A stretch of 64,000 nt of DNA from Bacillota bacterium (GCA_023395555.1 JAEWYQ010000082.1:1-64000); one strand, 5' to 3'; shown: positions 1-11,492, counted from the stretch's first letter. Numbers and translations are program-made. The notes: generated by a model not told the origin, from the letters alone.

Positions 1-22
1 CACCAGAATGGTGCCTGACACC
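1..22. repeat. Two overlapping short palindromes after spoIIIE
   Basis: Positions 1-13 (CACCAGAATGGTG) and 10-22 (GGTGCCTGACACC) are short inverted repeats sharing GGTG, just downstream of the spoIIIE stop codon. They could be part of a terminator or a dispersed palindromic repeat cut by the window edge. No T-run is visible within the window, so the function cannot be decided. Confidence 0.3.
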
Positions 23-34
23 GACAGTTTCTGC

Positions 35-2842
35 TTAATATTCCTCAAGATACTGTTCAAATTCCTCCTGGGTCATCAATATCTTTCTTGGCTTCGTTCC
101 TTCTTCAGCCCCCACCACACCGGCTTCATAGAGCTGGTCCATAATGCGGGCCGCCCGGTTAAAGCCAATCTTATACACCCGCTGCAGCATACCGATGGAG
201 GCCTTGTCCTTTTCAATGATGAATTTGCCTGCTTCTGCGAAATACTCGTCCCGCTCGTCTCCGCTGGCCGACGCCATCTCACCGGGCTTGGCATTGTTGA
301 TCTTATCGTGAACATCATCACTATAGCTGGCTTCATTATTATTCTTCTTTAAAAATTCCACCACGGAGCTTACTTCCTTATCGGAAACAAAGGCTCCCTG
401 GATACGCACCGGCTTGGGATAGCCGGAGGGGAAGAACAGCATATCCCCCTTGCCCAGCAGCTTCTCTGCACCGCTGCCGTCCAGAATCGTCCTGGAATCG
501 ATGGCGGAGGATACGGCAAAGGCAATTCTGGAAGGAATGTTGGCTTTAATCAATCCGGTAATAACATTAACAGAAGGCCTCTGGGTAGCAATGATCAGAT
601 GCAGGCCCGCCGCTCTTGCCATCTGGGCCAATCGGCAGATGGCATCCTCTACCTCTCCCGGTGCGACCATCATAAGATCGGCCAGCTCGTCGATTATGAT
701 GACAATCTGAGGCAGCTTCTGGCAGCTCTCATCATTCAGATGGGCAACCTCGGCTGCTTTCTCATTATAACCCTTCAGATCACGGACACCCGCATCGGCA
801 AACTTTTTATACCTCTCCGTCATCTCCATTACGGCCCAGTTCAGCGCCGCGGATGCTTTCTTCGGGTCGGTCACCACCGGTATCAGCAGATGGGGGATTC
901 CATTATAGACACTTAGCTCCACCACCTTGGGATCCACCATGATCAGCCGCACATCCGAGGGCTTTGCTTTATACAGAATACTCATAATTAAAGTATTAAT
1001 ACATACGGACTTACCGGATCCGGTAGCTCCCGCAATGAGCAGATGGGGCATCTTGGCGATATCCGTAATGACAGTCTGGCCTCCGATATCCTTACCGACT
1101 CCGAAGGCAATATCAGAAGAATGTCCGGTGAATTCCTTGCATTCAATCAGCTCCCGGAAAGCCACCATGGAATTTTCTTTATTGGGAACCTCGATACCCA
1201 CCGCCGCCTTTCCCGGAATCGGCGCCTCAATACGAATATCCGCTGCCGCCAGATTCAGTTTGATATCATCTGCCAGGGCTGTGATACGGCTGACCTTGAC
1301 CCCCTGCTCCGGTTGAAGCTCATAGCGGGTGACCGCAGGGCCGCAGCTTACATTGGTAATGGCTACATGAACTCCAAAGCTGTCCAGAGTACTTTGAAGC
1401 TTCATCGCCGTCTCTCTTAATCCGGCTTCATTCCCGCCTGATTTTCCCGATTTGGCTTTAGGCGCGGCGAGCAGGCTTACCGGAGGGAAAATATATTCTT
1501 TGGGCTGGGGAAGCTGGTCAATCCCTAAATCATCTACCGCAGTAGAAGCTTTACCCGCCCCTGTATTGCTTCTTCCCATGGTACCCGTTTCTTTCTGAGG
1601 CAGGTCTCCCTGCTTCGGTCCATTATGACCCGATGTCTGTGATTTGCCATTCCGGGAAGCTGCCTCATCAAAATTCCTGCTATCTTCCCCAAACATATCT
1701 TTCTCTGAATAAGCGTTATCAATTCCTGTATCTTGCGCCTTATCGCCCTGCTCATTATGATGTTCTTCCCTATAGGCATCTATATCTACTACAGGTGTAG
1801 TATCTGTCATATCAGTAAATTGCTTCGTGATTTCTGCGTCTTCCGGGATGGGTCGGCCGAATTTATTTCTCAATTCCTCCTCATAGGTTGGCAGGGCATC
1901 CCCCCCTGCTGCGGCCCCCGCAGAATTCGGCTCCGATGCCTCTTCAAACAGGCCGTGGAAGTTAATGACCGGCAGCTTCTCCAGGTCTTTCTCCAATCCT
2001 TTTTTCAGTTTGCGGTCTTTCAGCTGTATTACGGTATCCTTCTCCTCCGGCTTTTGTTCTTCTCCCTTGCCGTTGGTACCTTTCTTATCCTTTCCGTTCA
2101 AATTCTCGGTATCAAGAAGGAAGGTCTTCGGAGGTCTCCTTTCCTTGCCGTTGGCTCTCACAACCGCATCCAGTTCCTCCCGCTGTTCCTTGCGAATCCG
2201 CTGGTATTCCTTCCTCTCCGCCAGGGAATTCTTACTGTTCTTAGCGATATATGTAAAAATAGCTTTCCCGGAAATGACGATAACCGAGATCAGCATTACT
2301 GCAATCAGAATGACATAGGTTGCCATCTTTTCAAATAAACTGCAGAATATCATAACCAAAATGCCGCCCACCATTCCGCCGCCATTTCGTCCGGTCATGG
2401 AATTCATATAATATTCCACAAATTTCGTCTCCGAACTATACTCATGGGCCGTCAGCTCAATCACTCCTGCCAGCGCAACGAAAAAGACACTGGCGCTGAG
2501 AAGCTTTCTTCCTGCCCTGCGGTTGCCCAGATTGGATATATGAAAAGCTGTCATAAAAAACAGAATAAAAGGCAGCAGGTATGCCTCCCATCCGATCATA
2601 CCAAAGATAAATCCGCTTACTGCTTTACCCGCCTTGCCGCTTAAATCAAAATTGCTTAAAAATAAGAGTATCGATACTACCAGTGCAAGGATCAGAATGA
2701 TTTCATCCTGTACCGCACCGCTTTCCTTAATATCCTTCCCATTGTTCCTGCTGCTGTTATTTCTTGTGCTGTTATTCTTACCCCCAGTGCTTTTACGCCT
2801 CTGTGCCCCTGATGCCTTTTTCGATTTCTGTTTCGAAGCCAT
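35..2842 (-). CDS. spoIIIE: DNA translocase SpoIIIE/FtsK
   Basis: A septum-located, ATP-driven DNA pump that moves the chromosome into the forespore or clears the division septum. The 935-residue protein has a basic Ser/Asn-rich N-terminus, about four membrane segments (roughly residues 45-205) and a long charged linker. The RecA-like motor follows, with Walker A GATGSGKS near residue 600 and Walker [11 protein letters not shown] near 717, plus the [12 protein letters not shown] segment. The protein ends in a winged-helix gamma domain ([20 protein letters not shown]), which reads polarity sequences. An in-frame ATG exists at 2932, but GAGGGGAG lies just upstream of the ATG at 2842, so that start was chosen. 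A separate promoter precedes it. In Bacillus this gene follows tepA-ylzJ; here those genes lie about 48 kb away. Confidence 0.95.
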   Translation of the reverse strand: MASKQKSKKASGAQRRKSTGGKNNSTRNNSSRNNGKDIKESGAVQDEIILILALVVSILLFLSNFDLSGKAGKAVSGFIFGMIGWEAYLLPFILFFMTAFHISNLGNRRAGRKLLSASVFFVALAGVIELTAHEYSSETKFVEYYMNSMTGRNGGGMVGGILVMIFCSLFEKMATYVILIAVMLISVIVISGKAIFTYIAKNSKNSLAERKEYQRIRKEQREELDAVVRANGKERRPPKTFLLDTENLNGKDKKGTNGKGEEQKPEEKDTVIQLKDRKLKKGLEKDLEKLPVINFHGLFEEASEPNSAGAAAGGDALPTYEEELRNKFGRPIPEDAEITKQFTDMTDTTPVVDIDAYREEHHNEQGDKAQDTGIDNAYSEKDMFGEDSRNFDEAASRNGKSQTSGHNGPKQGDLPQKETGTMGRSNTGAGKASTAVDDLGIDQLPQPKEYIFPPVSLLAAPKAKSGKSGGNEAGLRETAMKLQSTLDSFGVHVAITNVSCGPAVTRYELQPEQGVKVSRITALADDIKLNLAAADIRIEAPIPGKAAVGIEVPNKENSMVAFRELIECKEFTGHSSDIAFGVGKDIGGQTVITDIAKMPHLLIAGATGSGKSVCINTLIMSILYKAKPSDVRLIMVDPKVVELSVYNGIPHLLIPVVTDPKKASAALNWAVMEMTERYKKFADAGVRDLKGYNEKAAEVAHLNDESCQKLPQIVIIIDELADLMMVAPGEVEDAICRLAQMARAAGLHLIIATQRPSVNVITGLIKANIPSRIAFAVSSAIDSRTILDGSGAEKLLGKGDMLFFPSGYPKPVRIQGAFVSDKEVSSVVEFLKKNNNEASYSDDVHDKINNAKPGEMASASGDERDEYFAEAGKFIIEKDKASIGMLQRVYKIGFNRAARIMDQLYEAGVVGAEEGTKPRKILMTQEEFEQYLEEY

Positions 2843-2903
2843 TGCTATAAATCTCCCCTCTATGGTAAACCGATATTCACGGATGAAATTGATTTTCGTA
2901 AAT

Positions 2904-2932
2904 ATTATACCTGTTGTGGAAATGTTATGCAA
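2904..2932 (-). promoter_or_regulatory. spoIIIE promoter, sigma-A type
   Basis: On the minus strand TTGCAT (2927-2932) and TATAAT (2904-2909) are separated by 17 bases, about 60 bases before the chosen spoIIIE ATG. This suggests spoIIIE does not depend on transcription from the sugar operon upstream. No clear terminator separates the two, so read-through is also possible. Confidence 0.65.
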
Positions 2933-2961
2933 GTCTAACTATTCTTCTTGGGTTTCCGTAA

Positions 2962-3954
2962 CTATGTAAGGGGATAATTTTTTGCCCAATTGATAAGTTC
3001 ATCCGCAGTGGTAAAAGCTAAACCTGTTACTGTATCCGCACAGCCATAATAGACTGCAATACGGCCTGTTGCAGCATCTGTTAATGCCGCACAGGGGAAC
3101 ATTACATTCGGTACATCTCCCGTTAATTCATATGGTTCCATTGGAGCTAAAATATAATTTTTAGAACGATACCTCACCTTCCATGGTTCATCCAGATCTA
3201 ATACCGCGCATCCCATACGATATACAAATCCATTGCAGGTATGCAATACACCATGATAAATCAAAAGCCAGCCTTCCTCCGTCTCAATCGGGCAGGGACC
3301 CGGGCCTATTTTGGTGGACTGCCAGGCAGAATAATCACCTTTGTAAGTGCCCATTACAAATCGATGATGTCCCCAATATTCCATATCAGCGCTCTGGCTA
3401 TAGAATATATCACCAAAGGGTGTATGCCCTGTATCACTTGGACGGCTTAGCATCGCATATTTGCCATTAATTTTTCTTGTAAATAACACACCGTTTCTAT
3501 TATAAGGCAAAAAGGCATTTTCCAATTGTACAAATGTCTTAAAATCAAAGGTATATGATACCCCTATGGTTGGGCCATGGTATCCATTGCACCAGGTAAT
3601 GTAATACCTGTCTTCTATAAAACATACACGAGGATCATAGCGGTATTCTCTCTTTAAAATTTCCTTATCCTCCCCTATAAATGTAATAGGTTCAGGATTG
3701 ATATCCCAATGAATACCGTCCTTACTAAACCCGGCAAAAATATCCATACTGATACTTAAACTGTCACAACGAAATACGCCTGCAAATCCATCCTCAAAAG
3801 GTACAACCGCACTATTAAATACGCTGTTTGATACAGGGATCGCATCCCTTCCGATAATTGGATTTTCGCTGTATCTCCAAATTGGAAGACGATATCCTTC
3901 CGGTTTGTCCTGCCAGGGCATGTTGGGCAAATCTGCTCCAATAATCTTATTCAT
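2962..3954 (-). CDS. GH130 beta-mannoside phosphorylase, copy 1
   Basis: Cytosolic phosphorylase-type glycosidase expected to split a beta-1,4-mannosidic bond with phosphate, releasing mannose 1-phosphate. In this cluster Man-beta-1,4-GlcNAc from the N-glycan core is the likely substrate. The 330-residue protein shows the five-bladed propeller signatures of GH130 ([41 protein letters not shown]). A longer frame reaches 4080, but GGAGG sits 7 bases before the ATG at 3954, and that start matches the paralogue at 39898-40881. It is the last gene of the long operon. The exact specificity (mannooligosaccharide or Man-GlcNAc) cannot be read from sequence. Confidence 0.9.
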   Translation of the reverse strand: MNKIIGADLPNMPWQDKPEGYRLPIWRYSENPIIGRDAIPVSNSVFNSAVVPFEDGFAGVFRCDSLSISMDIFAGFSKDGIHWDINPEPITFIGEDKEILKREYRYDPRVCFIEDRYYITWCNGYHGPTIGVSYTFDFKTFVQLENAFLPYNRNGVLFTRKINGKYAMLSRPSDTGHTPFGDIFYSQSADMEYWGHHRFVMGTYKGDYSAWQSTKIGPGPCPIETEEGWLLIYHGVLHTCNGFVYRMGCAVLDLDEPWKVRYRSKNYILAPMEPYELTGDVPNVMFPCAALTDAATGRIAVYYGCADTVTGLAFTTADELINWAKNYPLT

Positions 3955-4018
3955 ATTAACCTCCATCGCATCCCAATTATAATATCTGGAATTTATTTGT
4001 ATTTTGTATTTAGTATTA

Positions 4019-5023
4019 TTAATCTCCGCCAAGTCCGCTTCGTTCCACACCTTGTATAAATCTCTTCTGTACAAAAACATACAAAATAAGCAATGGCAAT
4101 ATTACCAGGATTGCACATGCACAAGCAACTGCCTTTTGTACAATGGGTGATTCATACTCAACGATATATTTACTTGGAATGAGCTTCTCTATATCAGAGA
4201 TTGCCCATCTCATATTATTTTGAATTTTCACCAATCGCAGGGGTAAATGCCAATTGTTCGGACTTAGCAATGATATATAATAAACATCAGCATAGTTCCA
4301 AACGAAGCTTAGTACACTTACCGTTGTCAGGGAAGCTGAAACTCCCGGGATAACTATCTTAAAAAATGTTTTTAAAAACCCGGCTCCATCCACATAAGCT
4401 GCTTCTTCAATTGAAATCGGCAGTTGACGATAGCTCTGCCTTAATATATAGATGTATAAACCACCTTTAACACCCATGCCGGTTACAGCTAATAGATAGA
4501 TGGCCGATGTGGAACCAATCAGGTTCATTGAGCTTCCTTTGATTACTTCGGCTATTCCTAAAATATCAAAATTACGGAAGGTAATGTATTGTGCCAGCAT
4601 AATGGATTGAGAAGGCACGATAATTGTAAATATAACCAGGCCAAACAATAAATTGCTTCCCCTAAACTTTAATCTTGCAAAGGTATATGCTGCCAACGCA
4701 GCGCATAAGGTCTGTAAGAAAGCTAAGACGGCTGTGTTCAATAAGCTTAAAACCACCGCTTTATCATAATCCAGAATGATCCACCCTGTTATAAAGGACT
4801 GTAAAGAGGTTGCCGGCGGTATCCAGGCGGTGTTTTTCATTCCCAAGGCAGACTGAGCGGTTATGCCGCTTTTGAATGTGGTATAAATTGGTGTCAATAT
4901 AATAAAGCCCAAGCAAATCAATAGTATATAGCGAAATACAATTGCCAATATGCTAAGACATTTTCTTTTTATCACCAGAGGGATATATCTGCCGGTAAAT
5001 TGTACTTTATCAGTTGTCTTCAT
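4019..5023 (-). CDS. Sugar ABC transporter permease, MalG type
   Basis: Inner-membrane permease of a carbohydrate importer. About six hydrophobic segments are visible and the cytoplasmic ATPase-coupling loop reads [18 protein letters not shown]. The first in-frame ATG is at 5047, but GAGGAGAG lies 6 bases before the ATG at 5023, so the shorter form is preferred. It follows its MalF-type partner by 13 bases and precedes GH130. No MalK/MsiK-type ATPase is present in the operon; the energy source is presumably a shared ATPase elsewhere or the unusual ATPases at 17232-18789. Confidence 0.88.
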   Translation of the reverse strand: MKTTDKVQFTGRYIPLVIKRKCLSILAIVFRYILLICLGFIILTPIYTTFKSGITAQSALGMKNTAWIPPATSLQSFITGWIILDYDKAVVLSLLNTAVLAFLQTLCAALAAYTFARLKFRGSNLLFGLVIFTIIVPSQSIMLAQYITFRNFDILGIAEVIKGSSMNLIGSTSAIYLLAVTGMGVKGGLYIYILRQSYRQLPISIEEAAYVDGAGFLKTFFKIVIPGVSASLTTVSVLSFVWNYADVYYISLLSPNNWHLPLRLVKIQNNMRWAISDIEKLIPSKYIVEYESPIVQKAVACACAILVILPLLILYVFVQKRFIQGVERSGLGGD

Positions 5024-5036
5024 TAATAACTCTCCT

Positions 5037-5966
5037 CTAGTTGTCATAATAAAACACCACCTTTGATACTAAATAGGATAATAGCAGAACTACTGTTACG
5101 CTAACAAGGAAATAAGCTGCACTCATAGAAGCACCCAGACCATATTTTGCATTGGTAAAGGTTGTTGTATTAATGATCTCTGAAATATCAGCGGCTGCAA
5201 AGGTATCCGCCAAACTATAAATCATACATACCATAATCATGGGAGATATCATAGGCAATGTAATCTTACAAAAGCTTTCAAATTTTGTACATCCTTCTAT
5301 CTGAGCCACTTCATACAGAGATGGAGATATTCCTTGAAGACCTGCTAAGAATATAAGCATTTGAACGCCTGCTTTTGTAATAACTTCAAAGATTGAGTTA
5401 ACAAATTCCAAAATCATTTTTACCATATAAGCCGGAAATCCGCTGTTAGTAATAATTTTAATAATAAAATCAGCACTCACAAAATTTTGCGATTTATCCA
5501 TCATTACATTGATATCTGTTAATTCAATATCCGTAATTCCCGTTGCCAGAATAATTGGTACAAAGAATACTACGCGGAAAAACCCCCTTCCCTTATACTT
5601 TCCATTAAGAAGAATGGCAACAAACAAAGATACAAATATTTGAAATGGCACATTCTTAACAACCGTTGTCAAAGCTTCAATTAACATTTTGTTATAATTG
5701 GGATCTACGGTAAATATGTATTTAAAATTACTTAATCCGGCAAACTGATAGGTAAATCCATCATTCCCCAAGGTCATATTAAAAAAGGAATAATAAAATG
5801 TTTTTACCAATGGTCCCAGAAAGAAAAATATTACCCCGATTGCCCACGGAAGCAGAAATATGATTCCCCATATTGTTTTTTTCTTTTTATAAGGCAGACT
5901 CGAATAAAAGTCCCTTTTTAAATAATTTGATTTGGCTTCTGCAGCAGTACGCTCTTTTTTCTTCAA
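5037..5966 (-). CDS. Sugar ABC transporter permease, MalF type
   Basis: Partner of the permease at 4019-5023. The 309-residue protein has a basic N-terminus, a first membrane helix around residues 33-55 and five more hydrophobic segments. The coupling loop is divergent: YEVAQIEGCTKFESFCKI, where the usual reading is EAA-x3-DGA. The start codon is TTG at 5966, supported by GGAGGTGG about 6 bases upstream. It sits 15 bases downstream of the DUF5696-type lipoprotein gene and is probably cotranscribed with it. Confidence 0.87.
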   Translation of the reverse strand: MKKKERTAAEAKSNYLKRDFYSSLPYKKKKTIWGIIFLLPWAIGVIFFFLGPLVKTFYYSFFNMTLGNDGFTYQFAGLSNFKYIFTVDPNYNKMLIEALTTVVKNVPFQIFVSLFVAILLNGKYKGRGFFRVVFFVPIILATGITDIELTDINVMMDKSQNFVSADFIIKIITNSGFPAYMVKMILEFVNSIFEVITKAGVQMLIFLAGLQGISPSLYEVAQIEGCTKFESFCKITLPMISPMIMVCMIYSLADTFAAADISEIINTTTFTNAKYGLGASMSAAYFLVSVTVVLLLSYLVSKVVFYYDN

Positions 5967-5981
5967 CTTATTCCACCTCCG

Positions 5982-8486
5982 TTACTGTACCACAAAGTGA
6001 TTGGCAGGTACTAAATGTCCATCAATATCAATATCTTCCATACTGTAATTGAGATACACCTTTATTCCGTTGGAATAAGTCACAACACGAATGTTATTGT
6101 CACGATTTATAATCTCGTGATGGATCATGGATGCATCCTTTACTTGCTGGTAAAAAGCATTATAGATTTGATAATATTCACCGACCGTTTCCTTCCATTT
6201 TTCGTATTCAGCAGTATAAATATGATCTGCTTCTGTATCCTTTAAGATAGAAGTATCCTCATACATAAAACGGAACTTTAAAGCACTTTTCGTTTCAATT
6301 GCCTTCATCACTGTGTTCCACACATCATAAGTGTTGTCATTGATCACTTCTGAGGAATAAATGATATAATCCTCCAATACTAATTGCACGAATGGAATAG
6401 AGGCGTCAAATACCTTCATTTTACTGCTTTCCATTGGTAAATCTGTTATGAAATCTACCGATCCATATGCAGATACCATTGGATCTGACAGCATAAGATG
6501 GTATCTTGAACTAAGCTTCTCTAATGCTTCCATATAATATGGTTCTGCATTGGTCATTGAGATTTCTTCCTCTTTTTTGTAAGTTCCTGCGATAAAGGTT
6601 AAGAAATCATCTGATCCTATATTGGTCAGGCCCAGTTTTTCATAGGATTTTTGAAAACGATTGATATATTTGGGTAAATACTTTGGGTTTAAGATATAAG
6701 TCGGATAGTCGCTCTCTTTGACGGCACTATATTGTACCGGCTCAAAATCATAGAGCTCCGCCACCTGGCCGCTGATAAAGAAGGCCCTCCTGTTTTTCGG
6801 CAATCCCTTTGATGTAGCTGCCGTTTGCAGCCGGATGCCCGGATAAATTTGGGCATCTACCCTGCTGGCTGTTTCAATTAATTTCTGCAATCCTTTTTTC
6901 CCGCCCAGACGGTCTGATATTTCCACCTTCCTGACAGATCTTTGATTCAAACCGCCATTTACCATTCCTTTATAATCCACAATCATATTTTTAATTCCCA
7001 TACCGGATAAATGATTGAGGATCTCTTCTGCCTGACCAAAGGTTGTTAAAGCTGCTTTCCCCTCGTAGGGAATTCCCATAAAATATTCTGTTTTATCCAC
7101 TTCGCCCAGAATTTCTGCAAAAAAGTTTGCGTCGCTTACGAAATCATGGCGGGTCAATCCCATGTTTTTTTGCAGGTAATTGGAATAAGCTTTGGCCATA
7201 GAGGAATAGTCCGCCTCCTCACCCGATAAAAATTGATAACGAATTTGAATATCTCCGCTATAATAATCCGGACTTGCTTTCTTCAATGTAAAATTTGTTA
7301 TAGCTCCTGAAAAGCTGGATAAGGTTTGATCTTCGCGGATGGCAAAGTTTAAACTGATTCTGCTATAGGGAATTCCATTAAATGCACCATTGGCATAAGC
7401 ACTTAATGTTGCTGTTTCCGCACCCTTTTCTATGATACCTAAAATTGCTTTATTTCCCACCTTCATACCATAGATTGGCAGGTTCATAGATCCATTGCTT
7501 GTAGTATAGGAATCTGCATTAATTAATACATCACCGCCAAAGTATCTGGAGGTATATTGATATTCCGTTATTTTTTTATTATCAAGATAGATTAATGCGC
7601 CGCTTCCATCCGGTATGAATAAATAACCGTCCGACCTTTCTTTTGTCGACAGAAAATACGGTAAGATATCTAAGGACTTTAAAGGAAAATCCTCACTGTA
7701 TGCAATTTCCTTCGTTGGGACCCGAACCACCAAATCCTCTCCATCCAGATAGTAATCCATTGTCATCTTAATAATCTGTCTTTGCGGTGTTTCATCCGCT
7801 TTATTATATTCTATATTATCTTTTTCCAGTTCTTCATAGTTGTACTTGCCTACTTCATAAAACAAACGGTATAACTGGGGGGCTGCCATACCGGCCAAAG
7901 GGCTTTCTTCGTTGGCTTTTCTCGCATAAACACCGCTTTTCGTTAAACGGTATTGTTTTAATACGGTCTTTTGCTGTGCAGCATCAAGATATCCCAGTAC
8001 CAGCTCATTCATTCTTGCTTCTGAAATATAAGCAGGAAAATCCTTATAGGTTACTTTATCAGAACCGATATCGTATACCACACGAATCCCGTTATCAATC
8101 CATTCATAGGATATGGTATCCATTTCAATACCATATGTATAAGAATCCATGGAACTATAAGAGGTATAGGGCTGTGATACCGATCCGGTGTAATAATAGG
8201 CAACTATATCAGACTTTAAAGTGGGATTGGCTTGCTCCGGGTCAAATATTTTATTATCTATATATTCCTCTGAGTCTTTCTCCATCCACCGTATGGTACC
8301 ATTGGAGGGATTTAGCATCAGGAGCATCTCATCTCCTTCCCCAATGGTCACAAACTCATCGCCGCTTAAGGAAGCCGCCTCCCCCGGTGTTCTCTCAACG
8401 TATTTATTGACAGCGGCTTTCTCAGAACAAGCCGTAGTAAAAAGCAATATTGCTGCTATTATTATGAATAACCTTAACTTTTTCAT
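5982..8486 (-). CDS. DUF5696-type surface lipoprotein, possible TIM-barrel enzyme
   Basis: An 834-residue lipoprotein: a short hydrophobic signal ends in a lipobox with the lipidated cysteine at residue 20, and GGAGG precedes the ATG. I recall this family as DUF5696, found beside sugar permeases and Yip1/NHL proteins in Firmicutes; a profile search is needed. The N-terminal half looks like beta-sandwich (many alternating strands, residues about 40-430). The second half (about 460-780) alternates strands and helices with acidic segments such as MIVDYKGMVNGG, IGSDDFLTFIAGTY and SDPMVSAYGSVDF, which resembles a glycosidase-like barrel. It may be the cell-surface glycan-processing or glycan-presenting component of the system. 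No catalytic pair can be named with certainty. Confidence 0.7.
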   Translation of the reverse strand: MKKLRLFIIIAAILLFTTACSEKAAVNKYVERTPGEAASLSGDEFVTIGEGDEMLLMLNPSNGTIRWMEKDSEEYIDNKIFDPEQANPTLKSDIVAYYYTGSVSQPYTSYSSMDSYTYGIEMDTISYEWIDNGIRVVYDIGSDKVTYKDFPAYISEARMNELVLGYLDAAQQKTVLKQYRLTKSGVYARKANEESPLAGMAAPQLYRLFYEVGKYNYEELEKDNIEYNKADETPQRQIIKMTMDYYLDGEDLVVRVPTKEIAYSEDFPLKSLDILPYFLSTKERSDGYLFIPDGSGALIYLDNKKITEYQYTSRYFGGDVLINADSYTTSNGSMNLPIYGMKVGNKAILGIIEKGAETATLSAYANGAFNGIPYSRISLNFAIREDQTLSSFSGAITNFTLKKASPDYYSGDIQIRYQFLSGEEADYSSMAKAYSNYLQKNMGLTRHDFVSDANFFAEILGEVDKTEYFMGIPYEGKAALTTFGQAEEILNHLSGMGIKNMIVDYKGMVNGGLNQRSVRKVEISDRLGGKKGLQKLIETASRVDAQIYPGIRLQTAATSKGLPKNRRAFFISGQVAELYDFEPVQYSAVKESDYPTYILNPKYLPKYINRFQKSYEKLGLTNIGSDDFLTFIAGTYKKEEEISMTNAEPYYMEALEKLSSRYHLMLSDPMVSAYGSVDFITDLPMESSKMKVFDASIPFVQLVLEDYIIYSSEVINDNTYDVWNTVMKAIETKSALKFRFMYEDTSILKDTEADHIYTAEYEKWKETVGEYYQIYNAFYQQVKDASMIHHEIINRDNNIRVVTYSNGIKVYLNYSMEDIDIDGHLVPANHFVVQ

Positions 8487-8497
8487 TTGCCGCCTCC

Positions 8498-10585
8498 TTA
8501 TGCATATAATAAAAACTCATCTATTATTGTACCAACATCATTAATGAAGCCGCTGATTAAGGTTAATAACAGAACAGCAATAAATATAATAATAACCATA
8601 GCGACTAAGCTAAGCACAATACTTACCAGAGCCTTTGAAAAACTAAATTGATGTACCATAATCAACCCAATAAAGGTATAGAACAAATAGAATACAAAGG
8701 GCAGCACATAAAAGAAACGAATGATCCCAATTTCTTCATAAATGGAAACTCTGGATACTAATATGGCAAATAGGGTGATGTAAATTCCAGGATACAGTGC
8801 ATACATATTAATCTTAAATATGTTTACCAAAGTTCCTTTCCCGTCAATTAATACTCCAACCGCCCAATTCGCTATGATAAATACAAGATAAGGAAATACA
8901 GAGCTGATTAATATCAATGGTATATTAATATTATTGATATCTGCCATATTTAATAAAAATCCGGTATATCTGGTATTAATAAATTGCATGAAAGCAAATA
9001 AAATCAGAATAACCCAAGCAAAAGTCAAACTGCCCGCATTCTCGTATTTCACATCATCAAAGGCTTTAAAGGGATGGGATAACATATAACCAGGCCATCG
9101 AAAGCAAGTACTTCGAAGACTTCGAAGAACATCGATATATTTCTTATTCTCAAGGACTCCTTTTTTCTTGAGTCTCTTGAGAATAGCCTTTATGACTCCG
9201 ATTATAAGAAAGAAAATAATAACTCCCAGCAGAATAGACCACATATGATCTTCTAAATACTCTGCCCGGATCATTTCATAAGCCGCCGAGTAATTCTTTC
9301 GTTCGCCGGTTTCTTTAAAACTTACCAGGGCACCTTCATAATCTCCTGCACGAAGCTGATATTTACCCAGTTCCATATTCACTACCAGGGAATATGGATT
9401 TAATTCATAGGCTTGATACCAATATTTTGCAGCTTTTTCATAATCAAATACACTTTGCTGTCTTAACCCTTCATTGATCAGCGCGCCATACTCTGTCGGT
9501 ACGAAAACTTCAATCGAGCAAGTTACCAGATCCGCAATCATGATTTTATCGCCCATAAATACCACATCAACAGGGCTGGAAAGATTTCCTTCCCTCTTTC
9601 CGCTGCCACCCAGAATATAAGCTAACAGTCCATCTTCACTATAAACAAATACCCTCGACATGGAAGCATCCAATACCGCAAACCTGCCATCCTCTGCGGC
9701 AGCTATATTCGTAAGGGTGGATATTGTTCTGTTTCCGGTATAATCTCCCATGGGGGGATTAATAAACTCATAGGTTTCCAGTATATCTTCCCCTTTGGAA
9801 TTAAGCTTACGTACCGGATTTGTACTGGTATTATCCTTTACCGTAGCTAAAAGGAAACCATCCTTATCCAAAGCAATATCACTATAGTCCGTTGGCAGCC
9901 ATAATGCCATTCTTGAAATCTGTTCCTCTGTGGCAATCATGCGATAGAAGATATCTAAAAAGGAGGGATGCACTTCATTTGCTCCGACAAACCGGTTGAA
10001 TGTACCATTTGGGTTTAATTCTATAATACCTTCATAGATACTTTTCGCTTTCACATAAATTCTTCCGTTGGTATCTACCACCACCTTCGCCGGCGCATAT
10101 TATACGTTTTCCAAGCCTGCAATTTTAGGGTCTGATAAAGCCCGGATAAAATCTCCTTCCGAATTAAGGTGGATGATTTCTCCCATATCTTGTTCGGTGA
10201 AATAAATATCACCCTCTTTGGTAACAAACACACATTTTGGCGCTTGCACCTTCACATCCTTACCGCTTCGTTCATAGGAATCCAAAATCCTTACGGTATT
10301 AAGTTCCTCATCGGTAATTACTATGGAACCTGTCATAGCAATATAAATTCTGCCATCCGTATAAAATACATCCGATATATTGGAAATTGCCGGGATTCCC
10401 AGATCCGCGGCCCGAATACTTCTCTCCCATTGATACGCATCCGGAACAGGAATATCTTTATCCCAAATCGAGTATTGATAGCTGTCGGCAGCCGCCCGTT
10501 CACGATTGATACTTCCAGCCATGAGAAACAGAATAAGCAGTCCCAGGATTTTATGTGTTGGTTTCCTTAATTTTCGTAATTTCAC
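8498..10585 (-). pseudogene. NHL-repeat/TPR/Yip1-type membrane protein, broken by in-frame TAA
   Basis: One reading frame of about 696 codons runs from a GTG at 10585 (AGGGGGGTG upstream) to 8498, with a single TAA at 10100-10102 after ...AGLENV. Translation beyond the stop continues in the same frame as YAPAKVVVDTNGRIYV, an uninterrupted NHL-type repeat. The N-terminal part has a signal peptide and NHL-like propeller repeats. A TPR-like segment follows (AAKYWYQAYELNPYS), and the last ~200 residues hold five to six membrane helices of Yip1 type. The neighbourhood (DUF5696, permeases, tethered binding protein) matches the family's usual setting as I recall it. The stop could be a real mutation, a sequencing error or, less likely, allow a restart at the GTG at 10084. 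The second part has no convincing ribosome binding site. Confidence 0.75.
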
Positions 10586-10598
10586 TCCCGCACCCCCC

Positions 10599-11492
10599 CT
10601 AATCCTTCATTCCTGAGGTAGCCATTGTTGACAGTACCTTAGTCTGCATGATTAAAAATACACTTACCGGTATAATGAACATAATTACTGACGCGGCTGC
10701 TAAAACACCGCTTCTGGCTACACTCAGGTTACTTACACTGGATAATTGGCTAAGCATATAACCAACGCTCTTCAATCTTTCTTCGTAGATATACTTGTCT
10801 CCTGTATTCACCCATAAGGTTTGAAAGATCAAGATAAAAGCAGTGATCCATGCCGGCTTAATCAATGGCAGAATAATCATTCTATGTATCCTGAATTGTC
10901 CTGCGCCGTCAATCCTTGCTGCCTCAATTAAACTATCCGGTATTTGTTCCATAAAATTTTTCATTAGATATAATCCCAGGGTAGAGGCAAAGGTTGGGAA
11001 AATAATTGCTCCATAGGTATCGATTAAACCTATTTTGGAGATCGTGATAAAGTTTGGCACCATGGTTACTGTGGTGTTAAACATCAAGGAGTACACAATT
11101 AAATTTGAGATTAATTTTGATCCCGGAAAGCGATATTTCGCTAATGGATACGCGCACAGGGAAGCCACAATGATGTGCCCTAAAGATCCAATCACCACCG
11201 TGAATAAGGAATTAAATAAATATCGCTCAAAGGGTACCAAGGTATTTGCTAAAATCCGTATTAAATCCGAAAAATTATTTATGGTTGGATTTTGAACAAA
11301 TAATTTGGGAGGAAACATATACATCTCATTTAATGGCTTCAGAGCCTGATTTAGCATATACAAAACCGGAAAGAAAAATAAGAAGCCTATGATAAAAAGA
11401 AAACAAACCAAAAACAGGTCTCCTCCAAAGCTCCTGGAACTTTTTCTTGCCACACCTTTTCTATCTGGATTTCGTTTGAAACGAATTTTCAT
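10599..11492 (-). CDS. Sugar ABC transporter permease, MalG type
   Basis: Membrane permease with six hydrophobic segments and the coupling loop EAARIDGAGQFRIHRMIILP. The N-terminus is basic (MKIRFKRNPDRKG) before the first helix. GAGGAG precedes the ATG. It follows its MalF-type partner (11542-12465) and precedes the broken NHL/Yip1 gene by 13 bases. This is the first of two permease pairs in the operon; each pair is separate, so two distinct importers or one with alternate channels are possible. Confidence 0.88.
   Translation of the reverse strand: MKIRFKRNPDRKGVARKSSRSFGGDLFLVCFLFIIGFLFFFPVLYMLNQALKPLNEMYMFPPKLFVQNPTINNFSDLIRILANTLVPFERYLFNSLFTVVIGSLGHIIVASLCAYPLAKYRFPGSKLISNLIVYSLMFNTTVTMVPNFITISKIGLIDTYGAIIFPTFASTLGLYLMKNFMEQIPDSLIEAARIDGAGQFRIHRMIILPLIKPAWITAFILIFQTLWVNTGDKYIYEERLKSVGYMLSQLSSVSNLSVARSGVLAAASVIMFIIPVSVFLIMQTKVLSTMATSGMKD

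Noticed and set aside
8498..10084. Treating the downstream half of the NHL/Yip1 gene as an independent gene with a GTG start
   Set aside because: No signal peptide or suitable Shine-Dalgarno site, and the start lies in the middle of an NHL repeat that continues in frame from the upstream half.
10100..10102. Programmed recoding (selenocysteine or pyrrolysine) at the in-frame stop
   Set aside because: The stop is TAA, which is not used for either residue, and the surrounding protein is not a redox or methylamine enzyme.
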